Under the pieces are notes generated by a model. The model was not told the origin of the DNA, ran no database searches, and saw nothing but the letters and a program-made list of their open reading frames with translations. A DNA stretch of 64,000 nt from Ligustrum vulgare. Lineage: Eukaryota; Streptophyta; Magnoliopsida; Lamiales; Oleaceae. Each line of letters begins with the position of its first letter. Positions within the stretch are counted from its first letter, which is position 1. Shown one piece after another: positions 33,620 to 44,990 of the stretch. The stretch lies in NCBI GenBank assembly GCA_963555705.1, contig OY743189.1, forward strand, positions 7,147,501-7,211,500, written 5' to 3'. The position numbers were made by a program, and so were the translations under genes.

Positions 33620-34765
33620 TTCGATTGCAGTGCCGTACCTGTGGTTGTGAGGGCCAAAGGAGGACTTCTAAATTGGGCCCTTCCACGTGCGATTTTTTTT
33701 AAACAAGACCTGATAAAGATTAAAATCGACCACATAAGAATATCAATAACTAAATAAGTTATGTTAACAAAAAACAATAAACAAAATTTATATTCAAAAG
33801 TTTATGCCATAATATACTAATGAGAACTCCTTTAATTCAGCACGTTAACAACCCCAGAGTCTGCAAATTAAGAACTGATCTAAATTTAAGCAAATAAGAA
33901 CATAAATAAATTATAAAAACCCGCTAACAGATTCAATAAAAATTGAATTAATAGATTAGTTACTACTTATGACTTACCTCCCAGATTAAGGCCCTCTCTA
34001 ATTCAGGATTCAGAATGATAAAATTAAAATTCCAACCAAACTCTAAACAAAACCAGCAACATGGATGGTGTTATGGCAACTGCAACCTAAAAGTCAAAAA
34101 TAAACAAAAACCAATTTAATAATTGATAAATTATTAAAGACTCAATCTTTTAACAAGTTTCAACAATCAACAAGAAAAAGTCACAAATGATGAATCTACA
34201 TTCATGATTCAACTACAATCTTGGCCTCGAAATGGTAGTATGCTGGCGCTAATATGACAAATTAACAATTTATAACATAACTAAATATGCAAAAAATCAT
34301 GGGATTAATTTATGGAAGTTCTAGTAACTAAGCCTGAGATTTGAAATTTTGAGAAGTGAACCTTCTATATTCCAACCAAGAGGGCTTCGGGCGACTGGGC
34401 GAGCGTCGATCGAGTGAACCGCAAACAACAATAGAGCACCGATGCGGTGGAAAATGTATGTGGCATGAAGTCTAAGATTGAAGAACGTTTGAGTGGATGT
34501 GGAGTGTGGAGACGTCGGAGAGTAGTCGAGGGCTTATGTTGATTTTGATTTTTGATTCTGAAAATAAGGATTTTGATTCTGTTTATACTACTGAATTTGA
34601 GGTATTAGGTTTTGTTGGACTCGGGCAGTTAGTTTTTTTAAAGAGGTTGGTCCTTTTTTTTTTCCTAGATTGTGGCATATTTTGGGCCTTCAAAGTTGGG
34701 CCAAAAACTAGGGCCCAAGACAGCGACTTTCTGGGCCTACCATCAGGTCCGTCCCTGTTCGATTG
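33620..34765 (-). mobile_element. Non-autonomous hAT element (1130 bp) with perfect 8-bp target duplication
   Basis: The element is 33628-34757. The ends are CAGTGCCGTACCTG and, in complement, CAGGGACGGACCTGATGG. TTCGATTG flanks both sides (33620-33627 and 34758-34765); 8 bp is the hAT signature. It is an internal-deletion derivative of the large hAT element at 46228-50195, in opposite orientation. Its left about 130 bp match the large element's right end, and about 33960-34757 match the large element's left 900 bp, including the ATGGATGGTGTTATGGCAAC phrase. The transposase is missing. The frame at 34497-34790 is not a gene. Confidence 0.93.
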
Positions 34766-35881
34766 TACTGTGACTCTAAAGACGAAGTAGTGAAAAGATG
34801 TGCATTTACCTTATCTACGATAAGTTTGCTTTCACTCCATCTTAATCTATGCATCGATATCATTCCCTAAAAATAGTCTTGATCCAGTGTAAATCGTTGG
34901 CACTGTTATGGTGCCAACGATAGATACAGCTATGGCCCCCACACACAGGTAAGGCCACAGCACATGTGTCTGTCGTTGGCACTATAGCGGTGCCAGCGAT
35001 TGACACTAGATATTTTTTCATCTCTAAAAATATTTTTTATGTCATATTAGTAGACCATTATATATATATAAAATATGGGTACATCATATTCCATGTAGTC
35101 CAATCATTAGTTTTTTAGTACAATTGGTAAACATGTTAATTGACAAACCCACAAAAAGTAAATAAAAACAAGTAGTTTATAATGAACTGCCAATGTCAAT
35201 CATTTCTCTTATAGTGCTAATTGTGTAAATTTCTTGATCTTGTAGGCCAACAAACTCACCAACTATCATTGTTTGCAGTGGAGTATGTGGGTGATCCTCA
35301 CACCAATCTCAAACCCACACTAGGTTTAACTTGGGAAAATTTTTTTAAATACCCAATAAAAATATATTATTTCATAAAATACTACACACTCTTTCATATA
35401 TGTAATATACTATTTAACATACAAAATATAATAAAAAATACTGCCTCGTATAATTACTCTTTTTTCCATTTTCCATATATCTATATTTTGTAACTCATGC
35501 ATTCAAAGAGAGCTGAGATCATGCTGATTTTAATTGTGAGCCCAAATCAATCTTTATAAATAGCTAATTCATCTATAGAATTGACTTGCTTCCCATCTAC
35601 AATGGAACTGAATTACAATGTGTTTGACAGAAGACAAATCATAATTTCTGTTGTTATGTAAGAGTGCCCCAGCGTAAGTAAACTGCACATCATATTTGAC
35701 ATGGTAACTAATAAAAATGTCCTCGTGGATAAATGGATCAAAGAACCAATTCGTGCATATATGGATCTTGAACTTGGCAGGAAGATTGATCTATGGGATG
35801 GATTTAAGCAAATGAATTGAATAATATAATTTTTTATATAAAAATAACAGATATTTAGTAGAGAAATTTTAAGAATTAGAA
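34766..35881. other. Intergenic DNA with two related hairpins
   Basis: No gene seen. Perfect or near-perfect hairpins lie at 34895-34919 (CGTTGGCAC, 7-nt loop, GTGCCAACG) and 34974-34998 (CGTTGGCAC, loop, GTGCCAGCG). The rest is AT-rich. Confidence 0.6.
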
Positions 35882-36599
35882 TGATATGAATCATGGCAGG
35901 CTTGATAGAAATATCAACAATTCAAGCCAAACCAAAACTACAAGTACGTTCGAAGAGCTTCAAAGGTAAAACATAGAGTGGTTGAAGAAGCGTCAAAGAT
36001 GGTACAAGTAATGTGGGCCGAGAATCGAGTTCAAAATCAAAAAGTTGAAGAATTTGAACAACGCGACCGCGTGGTGTAAAAGGATGTGTGAAAAAAAGGA
36101 CCCAATAGTTTTTGGCCTTTCCACGCGATCGCGACGAAAGTTTCTGAGCAATTGCACGGTTATAAATTTTAGGATTTCACGAGTTTTTAGGTTAAATTCC
36201 TTTTTTACTTGTTTTAGGGTTTATTTTGGGCCTCTATAGCGGCTATGGCTCATTTAATTCCGTTTTGCTTATTTATATTCCTTTTAATTCAATGTAACAG
36301 ATAGCCTTTTGATGAATAAAAAAATTTGTAATCAATTTTTCTCTCTCAAATATTGTTTTTATTGAACATTCCTGAACTTATCAAAGATTATTCGAATCTT
36401 TGTGGCGTTCACCAAACTCGAACTTTCCCCCATGTTGGTTCTTGTTTCCGCATCGTAACGAGTCTAAGGTTTAATATACCTTAGGTTCTTGCCTCGTGAG
36501 GTTCGGGTCTCCATGTTACCGTTCGTCTCCAACATGAATTCGGAACTTTCTGGGTGTTTCAACATTAATTCTGCAAGCTTCTCGAACGGGATCATGTCA
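35882..36599 (+). mobile_element. 5' LTR of non-autonomous element N2 (718 bp)
   Basis: Begins TGATATGAATCATGG and ends ATCATGTCA, two bases before a primer-binding site. It matches the 3' LTR starting at 38273. It shares the R/U5 phrases of N1 and N3, but its GC palindromes are of the CGCGATCGCG type rather than ACGGCCGT. Confidence 0.88.
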
Positions 36600-36601
36600 T
36601 T

Positions 36602-36613
36602 TGGTATCAGAGA
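36602..36613 (+). other. Primer-binding site, initiator tRNA-Met type
   Basis: TGGTATCAGAGA matches the usual plant tRNA-iMet primer-binding site TGGTATCAGAGC at 11 of 12 positions, two bases after the LTR end. Confidence 0.9.
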
Positions 36614-38272
36614 TAGACTCTAAATTCAGGTTTTTATCTATCCTAGTTTGATTCTGCGTTTTTTCATAGAGTCTGCACAGAATCATCCATATCCTATTTT
36701 TATTTTGTTTGCTTAGTCTTTGTTTCTTGTTCTTCACGTTCTTCATATTTGCGAGTCTTTAATCAGGAAAATATCCAAAAAAAGTCAAAAGTCGTTATTT
36801 TCTTGTTTGTCATCCAAATTAAGTCTCGTTTGTTTTCCCGTATTCGTAGCCGAATTTTAGGATTTATAAAAAAGAAAATTATTATTATTTTTAATTTTAT
36901 TTACTTAATCCGAAAAGTCATAAATATATATATATCCAAAATTCAAGAACCACTTTCTTGAATTTTCTTAAATTCTTGATATTCCTTTCCTTCCAAGTCG
37001 AAATTAAAAATCTTTCTTAGTCCTCGTGTCAAAATATTCCGTTCCGTTTCTTGAATTCTTGAAATCCTTAGAAGAGAATGAATTATGAGTTCAATCCTAC
37101 CTTCAAGACTAGATTTCATGTGTGCAGTAAAGTGTGCAATGTTACTATCGATAAAGAGTATTTCTCTAATCTGGTTAGTACCACCATGGTTTAAGAGTTG
37201 GGTTTACCTCTACTGCAACATCTCAATCCTTATAGGATGACATGGTTAAAGGAGTGTGGGAAGGTAAATTCACACTTGGAAGATATAACGATAAACAATG
37301 GTGTGATATGGCGTCCATAGAGTTTTGTCACATTTTGTTGTGTAGACCGTGGAAGTGTGAGAGGAAAGCATTTTATGATAAGGGTATGAATGTGTACAAA
37401 TTTGTCAAAGATGGGGAATATATTAAACTTATGTCGTTAACCTCGGAACAAATACTTGAAGAGAAAATATTGCGACAAAAGAGGGATGAGAAAAAAATAG
37501 TGAGAGATGGTGGTTGGGGATTAAATGATGAATTCATGGAGATGGCAAAGATATTAATACAGTTAGATAAGGAAATGGAGGCAGAAAGAGCAAGAAAAAA
37601 AATTAGCTAAGTGGCAAGAGGAGAGTGAAAGGGAGGCTAAAGCTAAATTGCAAAAGGGGAATGAAAGTGAGAATATAGTGGATTTACAGTTGGAGCCTTG
37701 GGATATGATTTTTGAGAAGAAGGAGGGAGAGTTGAAACATGAATTAGAAAATAAAAATTTGAGTCATGAAGAGGAGTGCATGTTGAGAATATTGAGATTG
37801 AAGAGTTGAAAATTGAAGTAATTGATCAAACTCCGAATCTTGAAGTAAAGGATAAAAATGTGGTGGACGTGTTTGAGTGTGAGAATTGGAAATTAGAAGG
37901 TGTGGTTGGGCTTGAGAGTAAAAATATTTGAAAGAGGGGAAGAAAATAGTCTTGTTGTGAGAAAAGAGGAAGTGCTGATGATCCCTCATGAGTACAATGA
38001 TCCATACCTTGTACATGGAGAACCTACCATTCCCCACCCTATTTTGCTTAATTCTTTCTTGCAGGTTGATCACTAAACGAGAGAGTACGAGTCATACAAA
38101 TCATGGCAATTCAAGCTCGTGTTTCAATAACTTCTTGTCTACCAATTGAAGAAGCACAACTTATTGAATTCATGTCACGGAGTCCATAATTTCTCATTTG
38201 ATCCAGGTGGGACACCTGTAAATCAGAAACAAAGCTATGATTCGAGACGAATCATACTGAAGAAGGAGGGAA
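36614..38272 (+). pseudogene. Internal region of N2: leader, gypsy protease remnant, tail
   Basis: Only about 1.66 kb long. The leader has the stem-loop at 36941-36963. From about 37090 a retropepsin-like region is readable (TRFHVCSKVCNVTIDK ... STTMV, stop, ELGLPLLQHLNPYRMTWL), continuing at 37242 with CDMASIEFCHILLCRPW. This is a known block of plant gypsy Pol next to protease. The expected D-(T/S/G)-G catalytic triplet reads DKE, so the protease could not work. Gag, RT and integrase are gone. A Glu/Lys-rich stretch and the family tail blocks (HEYNDPYLVHGE, LLNSCHG, FDPGG) follow, ending in the polypurine tract AGAAGGAGGGAA (38261-38272). Confidence 0.8.
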
Positions 38273-40402
38273 TGATACGAATCATGGCAGGCTTGATAGA
38301 AAGATCAACAATTCAAGCCAAACCAAAACTACAAGTACGTTCGAAGAGCTTCAAATGTCAAACATGGAGTAGTTGAAGAAGCATCAAAGATGGTACAAGT
38401 GACGTGGGCCGAGAATCGAGTTCAAAATCAAGATGTTGAAGAATTTGAACCACGTGACCGTGTGATGTAAAAGGAAGCGCGATATCCCCATGTGTGGAAA
38501 AAAGGACCCGAGAGTTTTTGGCCTATCCACGTGATCGCGACCAAAGTGTCTGAGCGATCGCGCGGTTATAAATTTTAGGGTTTCGCGAGTTTTTAGGTTA
38601 AATTCCTTTTTTTACCTGTTTTAGGGTTTATTTTGGGCCTCTATAGCGGTTAGGGCTTATTTAATTCCGTTTTGCTTTTTTATATTCCTTTTCATTCAAT
38701 ATAATAGATAGACTTTTGATGAATAAAAAAATGTGTATTGAGTTTTTCTCTCTCAAATATTGTTCTTATTGAACATTCCTGAACTTATCAAAGATTATTC
38801 GAATCTTTGTGGCATCAACCAAACTTGAACATATCAAAGGCGTGGACAACCTTTGTGGCGTTCTCTTGTTTCCGTATCAAAATGGGTCTAAGGTTTAATA
38901 TACCTTAGGTTCTTACGTCGTGAGGCTCAAGTCTCCATGTTACCATATGTCTCCAACTTAAATTTAGAACTTTTCTGACGTTTCAACATTAATTTCGCGA
39001 GCAACATGTTCGCTAAAATTGTGTACCGCAAGCGCACGGGTCGCATTCAAGTAATAAAGTATACTTTTTGAGTCCGGGTTGTCGATTCAAGGAGGAATGT
39101 ATACTCAATTGCATACTCTAGTTAATTTAATTTTAATAATGAGGTCACACAATAAGTTTTTGGATTTTTTTTAGTGAAAATAAGCAAAACCAAACTAACT
39201 TTAAATCCTAACAACAATAAAGAAAATGGAATATTAAAAAGTTAGGATTGATGATTCACTTAAACAACACTTAATTAATTTGCAATTTTGTAAATAAAAT
39301 TAACTACTAAAGATAGACAAATGTAAGACAATAAACATAAATCAAAATGCACAATATTAAAAGACAATAATCATAAATTCAAATGTTTGAAAGTAAATAA
39401 CTCAAAATACATAAATAAACTTAAAATAATTAAGTGAAGTTAAGTAACATCCATCATCTCAACAAAATACTATTTAGCCCATAAACAAAACTAACTCATA
39501 ATAAAATAACAACAACATTTAACAACTAACAAAATCATTTTAGCAACAAACTAACTTAAAAGATTAATAATAAAAGTTCAACAACAATAATAAGCTTGAA
39601 ATTAAACAAAGCAAGTAAACACATGATAATTTAAAAACTTAAATGCATTAAAAGAAACAAAGTAAAGAGCAAAATACAAAGAAAAATGAAAAGAGGCAAG
39701 ACTTACATGATAACCTAAAAAATGAGGATTTTTTTATAATTTAAACCACCCAAAAATCACCAAAAAATCCTAAAAATGCACTAGATCCGCGAAATTAAGC
39801 ATTCTGGACCGAATCCGGTCGGCCGGGTTGACTCGGTCCATCACGAAAAGCATTTTTATTTTTTATTTTTAATTTAAGTCCACGCGATCGCGCGGTCGCG
39901 CGGCCAAAATCAGGGACCAATTTTGGTCCCAGGTCCGTTTCGAGCCATGGCTCGCATGCGACTCGATTCGAGCCATGCGTTCGCGTGGTTCAGCTGGGGT
40001 ACGATTTTGCTACTTAGTCCCTTCTGTAATTGTCATGAGGTCCTTCATCTTTTAATGATGATCAATTAAGTCCCCAGAATTTCAGATTTCTTTCAAATAG
40101 GTCCTTCTAAACTTGCACTTTAGGTCCTTCAACTTTTGGAATCTTGCAATTTGGTACCTCGACTAATTGTGCAGCTCGTCCAGAACTTCCCGGAAGTGAC
40201 AAAACGGTCCCCTAACTTCCAATTTCAGCATAGTTTGCATTCCTTTTGTGATTTTTGACCTCAAACTTGGATATTAACCTATTTAAACAAAAAATATGCA
40301 TGAGTTAGTAGATATTTGCTCAAGATATTCCAAAATATGTTAATTTAAAAGTATAAAAGGTGTATAAAAATGCACTTAACACATCCTGAACGGGAGACAT
40401 GT
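38273..40402 (+). mobile_element. 3' LTR of element N2, split by a solo LTR
   Basis: LTR sequence runs 38273-39006, is interrupted by the reversed LTR at 39007-40381, and finishes at about 40382-40402 with CTGAACGGGAGACATGTA, matching CTCGAACGGGATCATGTCA at the end of the 5' LTR. The two LTRs differ by many substitutions and small indels, so the insertion is old. Confidence 0.8.
39007..40381 (-). mobile_element. Solo LTR of an Athila/Tat-like gypsy element (1.38 kb)
   Basis: On the - strand it starts TGTTAAGTGCATTTTTATAC and ends TTTTAGCGAACA, with the CCCGTGCGCTTGCGGTACAC phrase just before the end. Similar start and end phrases occur in the LTR at 55173-56542. The U3 carries CGCGATCGCGCGGTCGCG (about 39883-39905). 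There is no internal domain. Flanks CAACA and CATCC do not form a clean 5-bp duplication. Confidence 0.8.
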
Positions 40403-40619
40403 ATCACCCACCAAAAGACAAGATTCCATTAAATTGGTAGTGGACTCAGATAGAAGGGTGAGCTACCAGCATAGCAAGCTTCTATCTGACCCAAGAACAA
40501 GCTTGGCAAACGTCCGTGTTTTTGCCATGAGCAGATACTTAAGAGTTACACAAGACTGGATTAATGATCCACAGTTATTGAATGCATTTGATTGCTACAT
40601 GTCCTCTGTTGTCAGATAG
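40403..40619 (+). pseudogene. Unidentified coding-like fragment 1
   Basis: An open frame of about 70 codons ends at TAG 40617-40619. It has balanced composition (SYQHSKLLSDPRTSLANV, FAMSRYLRVTQDWINDPQ), unlike the low-complexity frames around it. It begins directly at the end of the N2 LTR, so it is probably an exon fragment. I do not recognise the protein. Confidence 0.35.
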
Positions 40620-41519
40620 ACATCACTTGACTATGTAATGTTATACATTTAATGAACATCGCAAGATATGCACAACAAACAGATAATGGAATATTAGGTT
40701 CCACTCAAAACAAAATAAGATTCATTGAACAAAAACACATTGCAAAGGTTTGATGCAATCCCGAATGGTTATAACATAAATGTGGAAGATATCGAAAACT
40801 ACTCGTGAAAGTAAATAGAACGAAATCACGTGAATGTGTAGTGTTAATTTTCTAATGAGATACATTTCACATTTCAAAAAAGAGGTAGAGGTCGATTTGT
40901 AATGCCCATTATTGTTCAATCTTCGTTTGACAGACTACTTGTTCCATGACGGATCTACATACTCTGACTGGGTGAAGCCATATTATATCTTCTAAATATG
41001 ATTTCCAAACTTGCTTCAAGGTGTTCTGATCAAAAGCCACAAACTTGTTATTATTTGCAAAGACAAAATAGCGTTATCAACAAGATTGTATTATCGAAAT
41101 CAGTGATTAAAAAATGTCTTGCGGATTTCGTGATAAAATGTTGAATCTTGTTGATTTGTGTGTTGACTGACGATTTAGGGGGACATTGATTTGAGGATTT
41201 GATTTGGTTCAATATGAGTTCACTGTAGTTTGTGGTTTCTGGGTGCCATTGGGAGTCTGTTCAGTTTGGGCAATTTGGGGTTAGGGAAGATTTTATGGAC
41301 GCCTTTATTCAAGGGCATTTTAGTGGAGTGATTTGTGAGTCAGTCAATCTAATCAATTGACTAGGATGTATGTTTTGAATTTAATTTTTACTTTAAGAAA
41401 TGCAATAAAATTGGATTAAAACATATTAACAAGAATTGTATGAATAATTATAAATGAACATTTAGTGGATGTAATTATCTCTTTTAACTTCTCAATTCAA
41501 AAATCTAGTTTACATCTTA
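40620..41519. other. Mostly non-coding DNA; second coding-like fragment on the - strand at about 40917-41050
   Basis: On the - strand about 45 codons read FVAFDQNTLKQVWKSYLED, then IIWLHPVRVCRSVMEQVV, before a stop near 40917. It may be an exon fragment of an unknown gene. The rest of the stretch shows nothing. Confidence 0.3.
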
Positions 41520-42160
41520 TTTGTTCAAAAATCAAGTCATAATGGTTTCAGGGCGGGGTCTGGGATGGGGATTTGACAACAATCTCATTCCCGCTCTATC
41601 CCCGATTGGTAAATACTTTTTCATCTCCATCCTCGCCCCATCCCCATCGTTGTCGAGGATTTTCGGTCCCGTTCGTGGCGGGTCCCCATTGTGTTCAGGG
41701 ACTCCTCGTCCCATTGCCATCCCTGGTGAGCTGATTTGAGTAATGTTTGTGACCAATTCAGGGTGATCGTGACCAATAAAATAATACGTGACTTAAAAAA
41801 ATTTGAGATTGTTACTAATTTTTAACTGTGACTTACAATTTTTAAGTTATGATCAATTAATTTGAGATTTTGATATTTGTGACTTGGAAATAAGTCGTGG
41901 TTTATAATATTTGTGTTTTGTTACCAAAAAATATGTTGTGACATATAAATTTGTAATTAGTGATTGAAAAATAAATCGTGACCAAATAATTTTATATTTT
42001 TTTATGATAAAAAAAATAATATGTAACCAATTAATTTTATAATATGTGAGTTATAAAATTTTATTTGTGATTGTAACCATAATTTATATATTATTGTGAC
42101 AGTAACCTATTTAATTAATAAAATATATATATTTATTTAATTAATTAATTAGTTAACTAA
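41520..42160. repeat. GC-rich scrap and degenerate 'TGTGACTTA' repeats
   Basis: 41540-41735 is unusually G/C-rich (GGGCGGGGTCTGGGATGGGG; CCCCATCCCCATCG) and resembles non-autonomous transposon debris. 41757-42120 repeats the 'GTGACTT / GTGACCAA' phrase and ends in a TTAATTAATT tract, as does 18.44-18.93 kb inside the solo LTR. Confidence 0.5.
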
Positions 42161-42516
42161 TTTTGGCTTGGTTTTAAATAAAAAATAAGTTTCTTAAATT
42201 TTGAAATGTATCTTTTGACCATCTTATTTGTTTATTTATTCCCTAGATTTAACCTAGAGGGTAAATTACACCTATTTATACTTCAGTGTTTCAAAATTTT
42301 AAAACCACTCATTTGAGAAGTAATTACGGAAATCAGATATTGATTTCAAACAAAACCAAAATTAACTCACTGATTTTTTCGTTCTTCTCTCGTCTCTCTC
42401 TTCCCACCAAACATTGGTATCCTCTTACGAAAAAAGAAGAATAATTTATGTAAGATTTTTCCTCTACTAATTTATCACATAATGTATAGTTAATAGCAAC
42501 CATAGATATGGCAAAA
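42161..42516. other. AT-rich DNA next to the J-protein pseudogene
   Basis: No gene seen. A possible transposon end (GGGTAAATTACACC near 42260) is present. Confidence 0.4.
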
Positions 42517-42933
42517 TCACTGATTTGTTTCCCAACTTCGAGTCGGATTAAGTCTCGCCTGACCAGAGCTCCAGAATCCATAAATACTCAAATATGGAAG
42601 TCTCCGTTGTTGGGATCCGACATTCAATTTCAAGTCATACACCGCCCGGGCCTCCAGATCCGACAACGTAGTGTAAGCATTGTGGATCTCGATGAAACTT
42701 TAACAATCCGATGATGATGGCGAAGAAATCGAGGAATTCATGAAACGTGATCTGGCGTCTAGGTGGTATATCTTGACAAGCGTTCGATATGTCGGCTTAA
42801 TTTTTGTTTGAAATGCGTTGTGCTTGACTTGCAGAACCTCGTAGAGGCTTACTCTGTCCACTGCCGCTCGGTGGTGACCATGACGCGATTGTAAGATGAA
42901 CAAATTAGAATGATGATTTTTGACCTTCTGCAC
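42517..42933 (-). pseudogene. Chloroplast DnaJ11-like J-protein pseudogene
   Basis: A - strand frame of 139 codons interrupted by a single TAA at 42700-42702. It reads SLYEVLQVKHNAFQTKIK, YRTLVKIYHLDAR, then past the stop FIEIHNAYTTLSDLEARAVY, RRLPYLSIYGF and NPTRSWETNQ. The J-domain helices and the C-terminal RxWETxQ end identify the small plastid DnaJ11/J11 type. The HPD tripeptide needed to stimulate Hsp70 ATPase reads HLD. No ATG is found at the expected start, so the transit-peptide end is lost. The stop, HLD and missing start all say non-functional. Confidence 0.85.
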
Positions 42934-43760
42934 AAATTATTCAAGTCCTCATGTTAAATTTTACCTAAACTAGTTGCAACCACACATCTCAAATCATTAA
43001 ATTTACTATGAGATTTAAGTTTCATGTTCTTCGCTATCTGTGTCAATATCATATCTAATTAAGTTGGAATGCGCCCAAAATATCAGATATAATTCATTTG
43101 GGTTGTAATTAATTAGTTGCAATTGTAACTAATTGCAAACTGTAATTCATTGTAAAATGTAGTGATGGTGGTTTTAGGTGGTGATTGGTAGTTGTGGCGC
43201 TGGCGATTAGTTACTATTGTAATTAAAACTACTACAATTGTAACTAATTTCAAATTGAAATAAAATTACAATTTTAATTAATTATAAAATTGAAATAAAG
43301 TTACAGTTGTATTTTCGGCTATGGTCCGACGATGACAGTTGTGGAGGTGGCTAATTACAAATTACACTAATGTAATTAATTAGGAATTAAATTAATGTTT
43401 TAATAATTCATAAGTTACAATTTCAATTAATTACAAAATTGAAATAAAGTTACAATTGTAATTAATTACAAAACCTGATTCTGTTTTTTTTAAAACAAAA
43501 AATCTGATTCTGGTAATTATTTTAATACTTGTGTAATTAGTTATAAATAACCTGATTACAAAAATTTACAAACCTAAATGTGTATAATTGTGTACTTAAC
43601 CCTAACCTAAACCAATTTGTATCGATCGTGGGCTTAAATTTAGTGGCCCATAAAAAAATTAAAAAAGAATTGATAGTTTCATGCTTATCTTCTTTGGGTT
43701 GTATATACTTGCAATGTGACAAGACAACTCTTTCCATCCCCATTATAAATGAATGGAGTA
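42934..43760. repeat. AT-rich DNA with degenerate 'AATTACAATTGTAATTAATT' repeats
   Basis: 43085-43470 contains many imperfect, partly palindromic copies of this type of phrase. No gene seen; the small frames at 43537-43818 are by-products. Confidence 0.55.
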
Positions 43761-43921
43761 ATGCTACTTGTACAACTATCTTTGACAACAATAATTGACA
43801 ACTCACGATGTGGTACAATCCTGTTAATTAATACATCACTTCATCTCCATAATCAACACATAACAATTTTTCATCTCATAGTTGTCAATCATAAGTTTGA
43901 CAATAATTGTACAAGTAGCAT
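43761..43921. mobile_element. MITE with about 50-bp terminal inverted repeats (161 bp)
   Basis: ATGCTACTTGTACAACTATC at the left and GACAATAATTGTACAAGTAG...CAT at the right are inverted repeats. Pairing continues inward through TTGACAA and CATCTC-type blocks. Its size and foldback shape fit a miniature element. The target duplication is not resolved, so the superfamily is open. Confidence 0.7.
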
Positions 43922-44766
43922 ATTTCGAACGATAATGTGGCATTATTTCATTAGACTATTTTTTTGAAGTCAACAATTATGCTTGGTCAAAAATTTTAGT
44001 CAACCATTTTTTACTTTTAAAATACAACATCGTTATTTATAAATAACATTTATAAACAACCGTTTATAAACGAATAGCCAAACAAGAATTTCTTTATTTA
44101 TTTTCAATTCAAGTTTACACTCAACAAAAATAGAAATAGATAAATAAAAAGGAAAATTTACCAAAATGTCCAATTTTATGCTTGTCAAGTCAAAATTGTC
44201 TAGTTCTCATAACTATAGTAAAAATAGCTAAATTGAGGATCAAAATGCCCATATACCCCTAATAAAATAAAATGTAATATTTTTTTTCTTTGGCCTTGAA
44301 CAAAATTTTAGAAATGAAGCTTTGAGAAGCTACCACACTACTTGTTATTACCAAACTGATTCCTTTTGATAGCATTATCTAGTAACTAGTAAGTATTGAG
44401 CAACTTTTTTTGGAAAAATAAAGACGATTAACAGGGCTGTTTGGTCACATGTAAAATTTTCAAAATTTTGAGGAAAATTCGAAATTTTTTTATAGTACTA
44501 AACAAGCTCCAAGTATAAAGCTATTACCATTAACAAAGATCTATATGCTCCTATTCATCCCAAAATCATATAATTTTATTTTGAAAAATTTATTAACTTT
44601 CAAATTTGCTAGTTCACTGGGCTCACAAACCCTTTTGGAAGATTTTTTTTTTTTTTTTTTTTTTAAATATTGTTTATCTTGATAAATTTTTTTCAATAGT
44701 TATTGTTATATTTTTTATTACAACGGATTATATTATCTGAACAATTAGTCAACTCTTTGTTAAAAG
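43922..44766. other. Intergenic AT-rich DNA
   Basis: No feature beyond a poly(T) run at about 44647-44664. Confidence 0.6.
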
Positions 44767-44990
44767 ATTATTGATAAGTGTATTTTATACACTTATTTAT
44801 GAACAAAAAGTATGATTTTACATGTTCGTTTCAGAATATTTGCTATTCAATTTTGTTATTATTTGTTTATATTTAGGAAATATCCCAGAGTCAAGAAAAC
44901 AAAGGAATTTAAGCAAAATAGGTCAACTGGATGATAAAATAGCTAAATTGCGTAAATAAAGAGTTGATGAAGTCAATCAAGGTGCAAAAT
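44767..44990 (+). mobile_element. 5' LTR fragment of the outer Athila/Tat-like gypsy element, with left target duplication
   Basis: ATTAT (44767-44771) is followed by TGATAAGTGTATTTTATAC. The next about 215 bp match 55173-55392, up to GTCAATCAAGGTGCAAAA. At 44991 a chromovirus LTR begins, so only the first part of this LTR survives. Confidence 0.85.

Noticed and set aside
36045..36239. A 64-codon frame at the N2 5' LTR.
   Set aside because: It lies inside the LTR and is not kept in the partner LTR.
39007..40381. A possible 5-bp target duplication for the solo Athila-like LTR (CAACA/CATCC).
   Set aside because: Two or more mismatches; the insertion is supported by the continuing N2 LTR on both sides, not by a duplication.
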